Shown here piece by piece: positions 46,812 to 57,958 of a DNA stretch of 64,000 bases. The stretch's first letter is position 1. Each line of letters opens with the position of its first letter. The notes below the pieces were generated by a model. The model was not told where the DNA came from, ran no database searches, and saw only the letters and a list, made by a program, of their open reading frames with translations. Origin of the DNA: Isoetes taiwanensis (taxonomy: Eukaryota; Streptophyta; Lycopodiopsida; Isoetales; Isoetaceae); the NCBI GenBank assembly GCA_021234155.1, contig JAJEKV010000385.1, positions 124,001 to 188,000 on the forward strand. Direction: 5' to 3'. Position numbers and translations under genes: made by a program.

Positions 46812-49800
46812 ATGAAGGAGAAAGTGGTTCCATTGGATGGTACCCCAAATACCCTAGGACGATCGTCGTGGCGAAAAATGGTCACGGCGGGGGCCGAAGT
46901 CAACTGGAAGGCGCCGCTTGAATTTCGCCGCTTTTGCGCCAGCGATGGGAGAGAGCCTAAAATGCTATCGGGCCCGAACCGTCCCGCGGAAGTCAACCCG
47001 GCCTGAAAGTCAACCCGGCGCTTTTGCCTTCGTCGACCCCTATTCGCGGTGGGAGCGTAGAATGCGTCCGGCCCATCAGTAGTTCAGCGTATTTTCCATT
47101 GTATAATGTTTAAAAAAAAAAATTAAATTAATAAGCAAACTTTTAAAACTTTTTAGGGTTAAAGGCCGTTAACTTCTTGCTTCTTCCTCGCCTTTAAAGC
47201 CTCCGCCATCGCTAGATCCGGACTTTTGCCATAATGGGGACTGACCCTATTCTTCCACCCGGTTCTTTGTTAACCCTAGCCTTCACCTCATCAGCTTACC
47301 TAGCCTTAGCGCCCTCGCTTTGTTCTCCTAGACCTCGGGCCATAGCCATGGCTAACACCAAGATCTTGTGGACCCCACTACCCTCACTATAGAGATTTAT
47401 GCTTTGATAAATTTCGGCATATGGCTAACCGACCGCCTTCATTGATATACTTCTGGACGAGCTGGTAAACAGATTTGAGAATAATGATAGTATTCCCTAT
47501 CCCATTTACCATTACTCGGAGCCGTTTTTGGTCAGGCTGAATCTTCACCAGCTTCCCTACACCATGGCCGAGCAACCTGACTTGGTCATGATGTTAATAA
47601 AGTTTTATCCTCCTAATGTGAAGGCCACACCAAGAGGAGGACATAGGAAAGAGGCCGAATCAGACGTAAACTTGGGCGGGGAGGATGACCAGAGAGATAG
47701 AACGAGCCGACAACGACGGCTCGGTAGGGGAGTACCGTACTTGGGGATGGAGTCGCCGGGCCATAGATGGCGTGGCGACGAGATTCCCAGACTCAATGGC
47801 ATGAAGCCTCCCGAGCTTCATGTGGGAGAGATTCCTCGATATCGGGCCTCGATTACTTAACAACCATCCGCATTGATATGAGCCAATTCAACCGGCATTC
47901 ATGCCGAGCTCCTCCGGCCGCATTGTAGAGCCGCCCAGACAGGAGGTTGAGGAAGACCTTAGGAGAGCCTGTGGAGTTCAAGGAAGAGCAGAGAGGATTC
48001 AAAGGAAAAGGAGGAGAAGGCTCGGCAAGAGCAGCCTGATCATCTGTGGCGATGGGGGGATCGGGTGGGGGGTGGCCCAACCCCAACGGAGCATACCACC
48101 GTTAAGCACCGGAGGAAATCCGTAGCCCGAAAGTCCGGCAGCCAGTACAAGGAAAAGTTGAGGACTGTCGGGGCTTTTGGGAAGAACGTGAGCTCCAGTC
48201 GGAGGCAGGAGCGGGTGGATGCGTCCCGACCAGTTGTTGGGGCCAAGACGGGTACCCTGGGTAGAGGGGCCGAGGCCCCAACCCCGCGCCCACAAAGGAA
48301 GCCCCACCTACCGACCCGTGACCGCGCCTTTACGGGGAGATCCGTAGTTTTCATAAGTCCACCCAACTTCGATACGGAAGCTTCTTTTCGAGGTTGGTTC
48401 TAGAGATCGTTAAAGAGTTTAAAACCGACTGCCTGGACTTTGGCTATCCTAGCCCAAGAGGTGCGGAGGCCTATTTGGTGGCACTCTTTGGTGATGCCAA
48501 TCTTTGGCGCTATCCACGCAAAGAGGGTCACCATAATGCCAAAGGATCTAGCCCTCGCCTCGCTAGGATTCTTGGGGAGAGCATCCTTAACAAATTTTGC
48601 AGGGTATTTGCATTGTAAATATTTTTTGATATTTAATAAAACTTACCTTTTATTTTGTATTAAGTACGAAAATGATGACGCCAAAGATAAATAAAAGGGG
48701 TTAAAAAGGATCTTCAAGTTTCATTTCATTTGTTATATCTTGTTTTTCTTCCTTCCTCCTCCCTTAGGCCTATGCCCCATAATCAAACCTACTTGCATGG
48801 TACCGGGATGGAGAGCATTGAGATCATAAGTGCCCTTCGACTGTTACGGCCCTTGCTATGTCGAGCCTTGATCTCATCACCAATATGCTGCCGCACCTAG
48901 ATTATGCGGATTCTTAGAGTTTTATCTGAGAGGAGATGCTTCCTTTGTGTATTCCTCTTGGGGATCCTCCCCAGTTGTATCTAGAAAGGGATGTGGTCCG
49001 GGATATGCTAGGGGGTGACACCCACGCGTATGATGTGTTGAAAGGAAAGCTTAGATGGGGCAAGCAGTTGCCGGTTGCCAGTAAAAGATCGTGGGCGACA
49101 ATATCTTGAATTTGCCTTCGCCCTAGCCATCCTCATGGATCAATACGTTGAGGATGAGACCTTGCCGGCAGAGAAAGGCAAACTTCCTGAATCTTCCGAG
49201 GGCGAAGAAGATGAGCATATAGGCATGGGTGACTTTTGGCCGTTGGAAGCAGTTAGCGGAGGAGATGCCACCACGCCGGGAACAAGCTGCATGCTTGTCA
49301 GGGCTAGACGCCCTTCCAGTTGTGTATCACCAAGGGCAAGAATATCTTCTCTTGGATGATATCATCTGGACCTATCACATGGTGGCTGGGTTTAAGCGTC
49401 GGCGCAAGGACCATGTACTCTATGAATTAGCGGAGTATTGCATGGATGACTTCATCGACTTCACTCCTATTGAGCTTCCTCGGGGAGGTGCAGTGACTAC
49501 TCAATTCCACCAGGAGACCTTAGAGCCGGTGAGACTTTGCTACGGGGGGAGGCGGTGATCACGGGATCCGCCCTCGGCCTTCACCGGATGCCTTTACAGC
49601 TATGGGACCTCATGTCCCAAATATTAATATGGTCGAGGTTCCCTCCGGTTCGGATGAGGAAGGAGAGGATCTATACCATAATCCTGCTCATTTGAAGGAA
49701 GAGCAGCAAGAACTCAAGGAAGAAGAAGTCCCTATGGACTTCGACAAGGAGGTGGCCACGTCAGAGACCCCGCAAGGGAAGGCATTGGGAAACCACCTTA

Positions 49801-50155
49801 CTCGCTTCTTCTTATCAGCTTTTCGACAGGGGCAAGTTCTTTTTATAGCCCGAGACTTAGGGCCGGAGGCCGAGGCTTCATGGTGGACCCTCCGCTCTTT
49901 CCACATTGGCGGGCACGAAGCTTCCCTATCGAGACGCTTACTTATGTACTCGTGACGACAGGATCTTGCTACGACGGCCTTGGGAGAGGGACATTGCACC
50001 CGGATGGGTATGAAGTTCTTACGGGCGGCCCCATTGGTTGTTGCCTATCCGCCAGAGGTTGCCTCCATTGCGGCTGCCACAGTAGACCCAGGGGTGACTC
50101 TGCTATGACACCGACCGCCACCACCACCTCCTCGGCCTATGGATGAAGAGGGGGG
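46812..50155 (+). other. Extra coding-like region between left LTR and gag (broken)
   Basis: About 3.3 kb with a succession of plus-strand frames whose products look protein-like but match nothing I know. Examples: PLEFRRFCASDGREPKML (46,920 on); NLHQLPYTMAEQPDLVMMLI (47,540 on); KEFKTDCLDFGYPSPRG and GDANLWRYPRKEGHHN (48,410-48,540); LALDDIIW-like YHQGQEYLLLDDIIWTYHMV (49,327 on); and the acidic SGSDEEGEDLYHNP (49,638 on) with LGNHLTRFFLSAFRQGQVLF. Frame changes occur every 100-300 bases. Most gypsy elements have a leader of only a few hundred bases here, so this may be an additional ORF, a captured host gene or a nested insertion. Confidence 0.45.
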
Positions 50156-50311
50156 ACCTAGTTCTTAGATAATTGTAATACGCATTTTGTATTGCGTATA
50201 GTTGTAAAATTTTGTTTTGGCATTTTCTTTAGCCATTTTATAATTTATGATGTGTAGCTTCTTATCAATTGTGATTATTGTATCAATGAATACAATCAAA
50301 TTAGTTCGCCC

Positions 50312-50842
50312 ATGATACTTCCTTGTATCTATTCGAGTATCTATTCCACATTGTATGCTCATTCTTGCCGTTCTGCAGAATATGACCTCGCTGAGTATGA
50401 GGAAAGGATCACGAATGAGATCAGGAGGGACGATCCAGGGCCTCCAGAACAGGATTATGGCCAACGGTACGGGGAGTACCCCGAGCGGGATGGCGAGGAT
50501 TACGAAGTGGGGGACCCTGAAGAAGAGGGAGAGCCTTATGATCCAGCCAAGGGATTGGAAATCATCAACATTCTCCGTGAACGTGCTTATGAGGACCTGA
50601 AGCAAACTCTTCGCTGCACATGGGATTATTGGGACATGTCAAGGCACGAAGCTTTCGATGATGCCAACGATCACTTGTGGCAGATCTTCTATGCATTAAG
50701 GAGGCTCTTTAATCTCCTTATTATTAGCCCAACGATAGACTACCAACCTGTTATCGTCCAGGCCTGGGCACTATACAAGCTCGTCAGGGCTGTACGTGAA
50801 AGTGTTCGCTACTCTATCTTGTACCCATTTGCGAACCCCTAG
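50312..50842 (+). CDS. Intact ORF of 176 codons upstream of gag, unknown function
   Basis: Open from 50,312 to 50,842, while most other frames in the element are broken. The middle is strongly acidic and proline-containing (DDPGPPEQDYGQRYGEYPER, then GDPEEEGEPYDP), and the C-terminal half looks alpha-helical (ILRERAYEDLKQTLRCTWDY, HEAFDDANDHLWQIFYALRR, LYKLVRAVRESVRYSI). The first 20-25 codons before RSAEYDLAEYEERI may be untranslated. There is no known domain, no zinc knuckle and no protease motif. It sits about 230 bases before the gag start. It could be the last part of the extra coding region or an accessory protein of the element. Confidence 0.45.
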   Translation: MILPCIYSSIYSTLYAHSCRSAEYDLAEYEERITNEIRRDDPGPPEQDYGQRYGEYPERDGEDYEVGDPEEEGEPYDPAKGLEIINILRERAYEDLKQTLRCTWDYWDMSRHEAFDDANDHLWQIFYALRRLFNLLIISPTIDYQPVIVQAWALYKLVRAVRESVRYSILYPFANP

Positions 50843-51070
50843 GCCCGGTCTCCTCAGTTTTGTTTTTTTATGCTATATATGAGTTGAACTTCAAATCTCC
50901 AATGTATAATAACTGTCCTTGTATTATATCCTTGTATCAACTTTTGTCACTACCAATGTACTGAACCTTGATCTTTGCCATTGTACTTTCTCTTGTATTC
51001 TCTCTCTACCCTATCCGAAATGATATTTTTGCGAGACTTTATGTTACTATAATTCTGCTTATACCTTTTT

Positions 51071-52195
51071 ATGCTCGATATAGACGGTGCACGCAACGCC
51101 GCCTGGCAGACGCCTTCAAATGCCAGTAGGCTAACACCTGAACAGGAACTTCTGTTAATGAAGAGACAATTAGTCGAGTTACATGCTTATGTGTTGCATG
51201 CCAATCCACCACAGCATATACAAGAAGACGGATCGGAATTACCTCCGCTACCGCCGAGTCCACCTACACAGCAGCCATCTCCACCTGAAACTAGCCCTGT
51301 ACCTGCCCAGAGGAGGCCCCGTTCTAAATGTTGTCGGAGTTCCTCTAGGGATAGCGCCACCTCCTCACAATCAGCCACTTCTGTGTCCTCTGAGTCGTCG
51401 GTATCAGCTGGTGACCATGCAAAGCGCCGGGATAAGGAGTACCGCAAGACGGTTGATACGGCCATAACTAGTATATGGAAGAATAGAAACCGCCAGCTTT
51501 GACGGGAAAATCTAGAGGCTGGATCAATGCGTAGTCCTGGTTGGACGAAACGGAAGGAGTTTGGTAAATCCTATGGCATGACGAAAAGGATCTGAAAGGT
51601 TGCCACCACAAACCTTAGGAGCTGCTCAGATTTGGTGGGAAGGGCTATGCTAGGAGCCAAGCATCGGACGAAGCGACGGTGCAAGTTCAAAAAGTTTGCT
51701 AAAGCTTTTAAGTCGCATTATGTGCCTCGTCTGCGACAAATGCCAACAAGTTCGAGACCTTCTACGAGGTTAGAGCGAGGAAGAGTATGTCGGTTCAGGC
51801 CTACATCGATGAATTTATGTGCTTGTTGTATGTACCCGGTATGAATGAAAAGAGGGCAAGTGGAGGGCTACATTGAAGGGTTGGCCCCATCAATTAAACG
51901 AATGGTTAAGGCCATAGACCTGAAATCAGTTGGGTGCAGAGGCTGAGGCTAAGGCACCGAGCCTCGAAGAGGACACACCAAGGAACCGGTATCCGGCGTC
52001 CTGCTCCTTACCGCAGCCACGGCCGTCCACACCTTACAAACCCCGCCGCCAAGTCAGGGGCCCTCTCAAAGAGAACTCTTACGGCCGCCGGAAAGAAAGT
52101 CACCTTCAACACGCGGGGATAAATCGAACAATGCCGGTAAGGAAGTTGAACCTCTTATAGTCTATTCCTAAAGAGGCTCGAGAACAGCTCCGCCC
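51071..52195 (+). pseudogene. gag: Chromovirus gag (broken)
   Basis: The first 143 codons are open (51,071-51,502), with a proline/serine-rich middle and a basic end. After that, pieces in other frames carry the retrotransposon gag domain: phrases FAKAFKSHYVP (about 51,690-51,725) and a segment near 51,795-51,845 resembling SVQAYIDEF and CLLYVPG in the frame read by DNA. A zinc-knuckle-like GHFMQNCP follows at about 52,225-52,250. Gag forms the particle and binds the element's RNA. At least three frame breaks make this copy inactive as written. Confidence 0.7.
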
Positions 52196-52205
52196 GAGAT
52201 AAGGC

Positions 52206-55200
52206 ATGCTCTGGTGTATGCGGCCGGGCACTTCATGCAGAATTGTCCTTATGTCACGCCAGATCGCCGCCCGGCTGGCCATGGCGACCTCGATTGGGGC
52301 GATCTTGAGTCAACACTACGGTCGAGGAGGAAGCTCAGGGTATATATTCGCAGTCGCGTCTCATATCCTTGCAGCTATAGAACCGGCAATGTCGAAAGTC
52401 GACTGTTTGTCATTTCCACCATAGGTCAAGTAGATGGTAAGCCTTTTGTAATTCTTATGGATCACGGGAAGTACACATAATTTTGCTTCTCCTAGAATGG
52501 CCTGTATTGCGGCTTGAAACCTTGAGATCCCAACCAAGCCCTGTCACTTTAGCCGGTGGTAAGATCAAACATACCCATGGCCCTCGCATCAATCTCAAGA
52601 TGCGGTTGCCGGGGACACGATTTGCTTTGGGTGCCGAGGTTAATGGATATTGGTAAATATGACCTCATTGTTGGTATGGAATTCTTGGCATGCAAAGGCC
52701 AACATAGATCGGCGCGAGAAAGGAAGTTACCTTCAACGCAGCGACTAATGGAGCCAGCGTGACTATAAAAGGTGAACCATTCAGCCCTATTATGCAGTCT
52801 ATCTCCATCAGGCAGTTAGATAAAGCTATACGCAAGGCCTTGCCAGAGGGGATTGCTAATCTTCTCCGAGAATTTGGTGATCTTTTCCCATATGAGATCG
52901 AGCTTCCTCCTTTTAGAGGGGTAGAATGTGAGATAGCTTTAGAGCCGGTACTAAGCCTACCCGGCAAGGCCCCCTAAAGTATGAGTCCCCGAGTTGGCGA
53001 GAGCTTAAAAGCAACCCGGGGAATTACTAAACCTAGGTTTCATTCGACCTAGTGTTTAGCCCTTTGGCGCTCCTATTCTTTTGTTAAGAAAAGGATGGCT
53101 CCTTGAGGATGTGTATTGATTATTGGCAACTCAACAAGCATACCATCAAGAATCGCTATGCTTTGCCTAGAAGCGGATGATCTAATGGACCAGTTTGCAA
53201 GGGGCCAAGTATTTCTCAAAAAGATTGATCTACGCTCCGGATACCATCGGATAAGGATTAAAAGGCGGACATCCATAAATCTGCTTTTGTTACTAGATAT
53301 GGGCATTATGAGTTTACCGTTATGCCTTTTGGATTAACTAATGCCCTGACAAGCGATGCGATTGATGAATGATGTCTTCCGACAATACTTGGATGATTTT
53401 GTTGTTATTTTCTTCGACGACATTCTCATCTGGTAAGACTCTGGAAGAGCATGAGGAACATCTTAGATTGGCCCTACAAAAGCTAAGTAAGCCATCAGCT
53501 CTTTGCCAAGTTCTCTAAGTGCAAGTTTGCCACTCAAAAGGTCGATTATTTGGGACATGTTATTTCTGCGAGAGGGAATTGCTCACAGATCCCAAAAAGA
53601 TAGAAGCGATAAGGGAATGGCCTATTCCGTAATGTTTCGAGGTCAGAAGTTTCTTGGGGTTAGCGAGGATATTATAGGAAATTTGTAAAGGATTTTGCAA
53701 AGATTGCAGCACCTCTTACAAATCTTACAAAGCATGAGAATGTGAAGGATTGGATGGACCTTTGGAAGACAAAGGTTCGGGGAAGTTTCCAGCAGCTTAA
53801 AGATGCCTTAACGTCGGCCACCGGTTCTCACATTGCCCGATCACGAGAAGGATAAATTAGTGGCAATGGATGCGATAAGATTGCCACCGGTGGAGTCCTA
53901 ATGCAGGAGGGAGGGTTATTGCCTATGATTCAAAGAAAATGAGCGAGGCGGACAGCGATACCCTACCCATGATCAGGGAATTGTTAGCCGTTGTCCCAGT
54001 TGCCCTCGCGGATATAGAGACACTACCTTCTTGGTAGAAGATTCGATTAGATACGGATCATCAAAGTCTCCGTTAGCGAATCTCAACTTCCGCCCGGAGG
54101 AGATGGATGGAATTTACGGAGGAGTATGATTTTGAGATTATGTATAAACTGGAAAGCACAATGTGGTTGCGGATCGTTGTCACGCCATCCCTTGGTAACC
54201 CGAACCCATTGTAATGCAATTTCTACACTCATCGGTGAGTTTGGGAAAGCAGATAGAACACACCTTGGCCACGGATCAGGAGTTAGTGAAGTTTGGGATA
54301 GTTTGGCTAAGGAAGCTCGTCACGGATAAGGGGCGTGAAGCTTTCGTTCAGTATAAGAAAGAAGGCAACTTGTTATATTACGAGGGGATAAGTTGTGTGT
54401 ACGAGACTTCAGGGAATCACGTAAGCTCATTCTCCATGACACACACAACAGCCCTATAGCTGGACACGCAGGCTTTACGAAGACCTACTTTAAGATTCGC
54501 TCCAGCTATTTCGGTCTTCTATGAAAAAGGACATTGCCGTGCACGTTAAGCGGTGTCGGGTGTGTCGACAAGCGAAAGGTGGGTTAAGGATTCAAGGTGA
54601 GTTGCAACCTCTGGAGGTGCCCAACGCTAAGTGGGAAGTGATAACCATGGATTTCATTGTGGGCCTTCCGCGTACTCTCGTGGATATGATCGTTAATGGT
54701 AGTGGTCGACAAATTGTCGAAAATGGCTCATTTCTTGCCATGTCGTACCCGCGGATCTGACCCCGATCTTTGCTACGCTATTTGCCAAGGAGATCTTGAT
54801 TACGGAATGCCACGAGTTATTATATCCGGCCGGGGATCCCAAATTAAGTAAGTCGTGCGGAAAGATTTCTTTGCCACCATCCGGACCAAGCTTGCTATGA
54901 GTGCGACATATCATCCTCAAAGCGGATGGTGACAGAGGCGTACCAATCGCATCATAGAGGATATGCTAAGAAGTTATATGTGGAGTAAGCAATCACAATG
55001 GGGTGACTATATTTATAAAGTAGGGGTTTGCCTACAACGGCATGAAACATGAGTCTTCTAGAATGTCTCCCTTTATGATAAATTATGGTTATCAATGTCT
55101 TACTCGGACACATGGCATAACCCCGTTTCTAAAGTGGAGGTTTCTCAACAACTCCTCTTGCGGATGCAAGCTCACGGTCGAAAAAAGAAGTTCGTGGTTA

Positions 55201-55735
55201 CTTATTACGCACGCGGTCGTGAGGAAAGAGTGTAGCCGATAAGCCTGGGAACCCCACGCGTTTTCAGTGGGTGAATCGGAGTTTGGCTTAAGATTAAGGT
55301 AAAACAAGCCAAGCTTAAGATTGGCAAGCGCAAGAAGTTGGCACCGGATGGGCTGGGCCGTTCAAAATTATTGAGCATGTTGGAGGCGAGGCATATCGCT
55401 TGGATTTGCGCCCAGCTTGAAGATCCACAAAGGTCTTTCGCGTGAGTCTTACGAAACAACACACCACGATCGAGAGGAGGTTTGGATATCCCAACCCTCC
55501 TAGAAATAATGAGGAAGCATTTGGAGATAGTGCACGAGAAGCTCTTCTTGATCGGGCTTATAAACAAACCGAAGGACTCAAATGTTGCAATACTTGGTTA
55601 AGTGGAAGCACTTACCCGGTTGAGGATGCTACTTGGGTGATGAAGATAGAACTTGAGAAGCACTATCCGGACTTCATGCGCGGGAATCTCAAGGCCGCAC
55701 TATCAGCGATGCTATCAACCCGCATGACCCGATAG
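52206..55735 (+). pseudogene. pol: Chromovirus pol: protease, RT, RNase H, integrase, chromodomain (broken)
   Basis: Domains appear in order on the plus strand. Protease: VDGKPFVILMDHG (52,429-52,467), where the catalytic D-S/T-G triad reads DHG. Reverse transcriptase: FGDLFPYEIELPP (52,875 on), KKIDLRSGYHRIRI (53,217 on), and the catalytic FFDD at about 53,410-53,421. RNase H region: about 53,820-54,100. Integrase: zinc-binding HDTHN and GHAGF then CRVCRQAKG (54,435-54,570), and MDFIVGLPRT with the first catalytic Asp (about 54,647). Chromodomain: YLVKWKHL in DNA frame near 55,585-55,610, then PVEDATW and IELEKHYPDF (55,618-55,676). Many frameshifts and stops separate these. Several lie at sites where the family has CAG or CTG. 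Confidence 0.8.
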
Positions 55736-56354
55736 CTTGGAAGCTTGATTGCCCGGTGATGGCGCTCTAGAGGGTAGATGCATCGTAAAAATAATAAATT
55801 ACCAGATGATGAGATCACCTATGTGTTCTCTAGGGCGTGGTATCTTGTCAATGTTGACGACCACGACTTGCTTGAGCATATAGTTAATAAAAGCTGCGTT
55901 CATCTCGGCTATAATGGGAACTTGACCATTCCCTATGATGCAATGAAATGCAAACCATAGACATGATAGGTTCCCTGGTAGATAGGGTTTTCTTTTATTT
56001 ATTATAGGGGGTGGTTCCTTCAACCACAACCTAATTATATATACTGATATCTTGACATGTGCGAGGCCCGATTGGCGATCGTGACCTGCCCATGTTAGAG
56101 GGTTGCTGATGGCCCGATTTCTTCGAGTTTATTTTGTCTACACGTCTTGCTTTGTTGTACTCTGATATTGATATTGGACTTCGGTCCTTGAACTTTTTGC
56201 TTATGATAATCATGTGAAATGCACCTCGGTGCTTAAACTTGATATATTTAAAGTTTTTAATATATTACCTTCGGAAATAAGGAATTACCTTCCTTCATAA
56301 TGTCATGTCCTATATTTGTATCTAACCCTAATCTTTGAGGCGGCATTAATTCTA

Positions 56355-56365
56355 AGGAGGGAGAA
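56355..56365 (+). promoter_or_regulatory. Polypurine tract
   Basis: AGGAGGGAGAA directly precedes the TGTGGCG start of the right LTR. This is the plus-strand primer site of LTR retrotransposons. Confidence 0.8.
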
Positions 56366-57953
56366 TGTGGCGTTCCAAGTATTTATCACGGTATACATAT
56401 AAATACATTGACCGTCACCCGGTATAAATCGCCACCATGGGGTATGGTAACCTAGGGGTTGACCAAAAAAAGGGATTAAATTAGTAATCATTAAGGATAA
56501 TAACCTATAATTAAGGAATTAATATTTAAGAAGGATAATTAAGTTAATTATGGTTTGGGAAGCCACACAGCCAAACTTCGATTAGCCGGCATGGTGAATA
56601 CTAATTGGATCCATTAAGGTGGATCACCACCCCCATATCAACCATAATCGACCAGCCAGGCGCCCAAGGGAATGATTGGCCCAAGGGTATTCGACTCCCC
56701 AAATCGTTGAACAACCACTAGTGTCATTTGCCACCCTAATTCTGACAATATGGAAGCACCACGATAATGGTTCCAGCCGAAACACGGGTTAGTAGTAGTT
56801 TAGCTTGTGAATTGTAGGATAGTACTTCTTTTGATTGCCTTTGTTGAGATTAACCCATACGTGGTAAGTAGGATTACATTTCAATTATGAAAGGTGCTCT
56901 GTTAAGGAATGATCGATGTATCTATGAAGTATTTCGGTAGCTTCCATTAAGCAGGGGGTTTAAAGGCGGGGTAGAGACCTCACGAGCTCATGTATGATAG
57001 TATGTTCCTAGATAAGGCCCTTAATAATATTCCCATTAGATGCTATTTTGTGTACAAGAGACCAGAGATTCGTAGGCGCTATGGTGCAGCAGCACCGAAG
57101 AGAAGGGACGGTGGTGAAGTGGGGTGGGGTCTTGCCACGCAACATAAAAGGCTCTGAGACTCCTACGGTGGGCTAGGGCGATGGCCTGGTCACGTAGAGG
57201 GCGGGTATGGAGTGCGACACTCCACGGATGTAGATGTGTGATCCCGTATGGAGCATCTTGCACTTTGAGTAGATTTAGGGTGAGTAAAGTCGGAGTGCGG
57301 ATCGCGGGGGGTGGCCGTGCGGTACGTATTCTCTAGCTCGCCCATGGAACCCTTTGTGATCACGGAAGGGGGCCTCCACGACCTGCCTCCCGGACGAGGC
57401 GTCATGAACCACAGGTAGGCTCAAAGGGTGATACCTTGAGTCTGCGTCTCCGGGAAGGCTATAAGCGAAGCCATGGCGTGGATCGACCCATGTGCAAAGT
57501 GTGCACGGGGAGGCGGATGGAGTGGACAACCCTAGCCCAGATGTTCTATGCCACCAATGCGGGTTATACCTACGTCCGTGATCTCTTGAGGCCGAGCGTG
57601 AGTCCATCCTCGCGAAGTCGGGCCGGGGTAGAACACAGGGATTGGGGTGTTTTTCTTAGGTTTAGATGCATATTCTTTGCCGCGTTGGTACTTGGATGGA
57701 TGCGCCACCCTTCGTAGTGCTTATTTATATATGATTTATGCTGTGTGCTAACCTTGTACTCATGCTTCTGCGACGTAGGAGCCCATCGAAGGCGTGGGCC
57801 GAATGGCACCTCCGTGTCCTTCACTCGAGCATCCTTCGTAGATGGCCCGGGTCAAACGGAGGGCCCTGCTCATGGCGAGCTGGTTGCCATGGGAGGGGAA
57901 AGTCCCCGTATGTATACGGCCGGGGGTCGTATATATATTCAGGGAGCGTCACA
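56366..57953 (+). repeat. Right LTR of the chromovirus
   Basis: Starts TGTGGCGTTCCAAGTATTTA and ends CAGGGAGCGTCACA. It is followed by the AACAT target duplication. It is collinear with the left LTR, with scattered substitutions and short indels. Confidence 0.88.
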
Positions 57954-57958
57954 AACAT
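57954..57958. repeat. Right target-site duplication AACAT
   Basis: Direct repeat of 45,015-45,019. Removing the element plus one copy joins AGAAGATGTC, AACAT and ATCCAACTTC. Confidence 0.85.

Larger units (their letters stand above)
45020..57953 (+). mobile_element. Ty3/gypsy chromovirus (LTR retrotransposon), complete structure
   Basis: Two LTRs of about 1.58 kb (45,020-46,595 and 56,366-57,953) begin TGTGRCG and end CRTCAC(A), and are flanked by AACAT on both sides. A primer-binding site follows the left LTR and a polypurine tract precedes the right one, setting the plus orientation. Inside, in order, are a long 5' region with extra coding-like frames, gag, protease, reverse transcriptase, RNase H, integrase and a C-terminal chromodomain, the diagnostic feature of chromoviruses. 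The LTRs are very similar apart from CHG-context differences and small indels, suggesting young age, yet gag-pol is broken in many places. Part of the breakage may be artefactual. The element lies between the B3 gene and the LINE. Confidence 0.9.
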
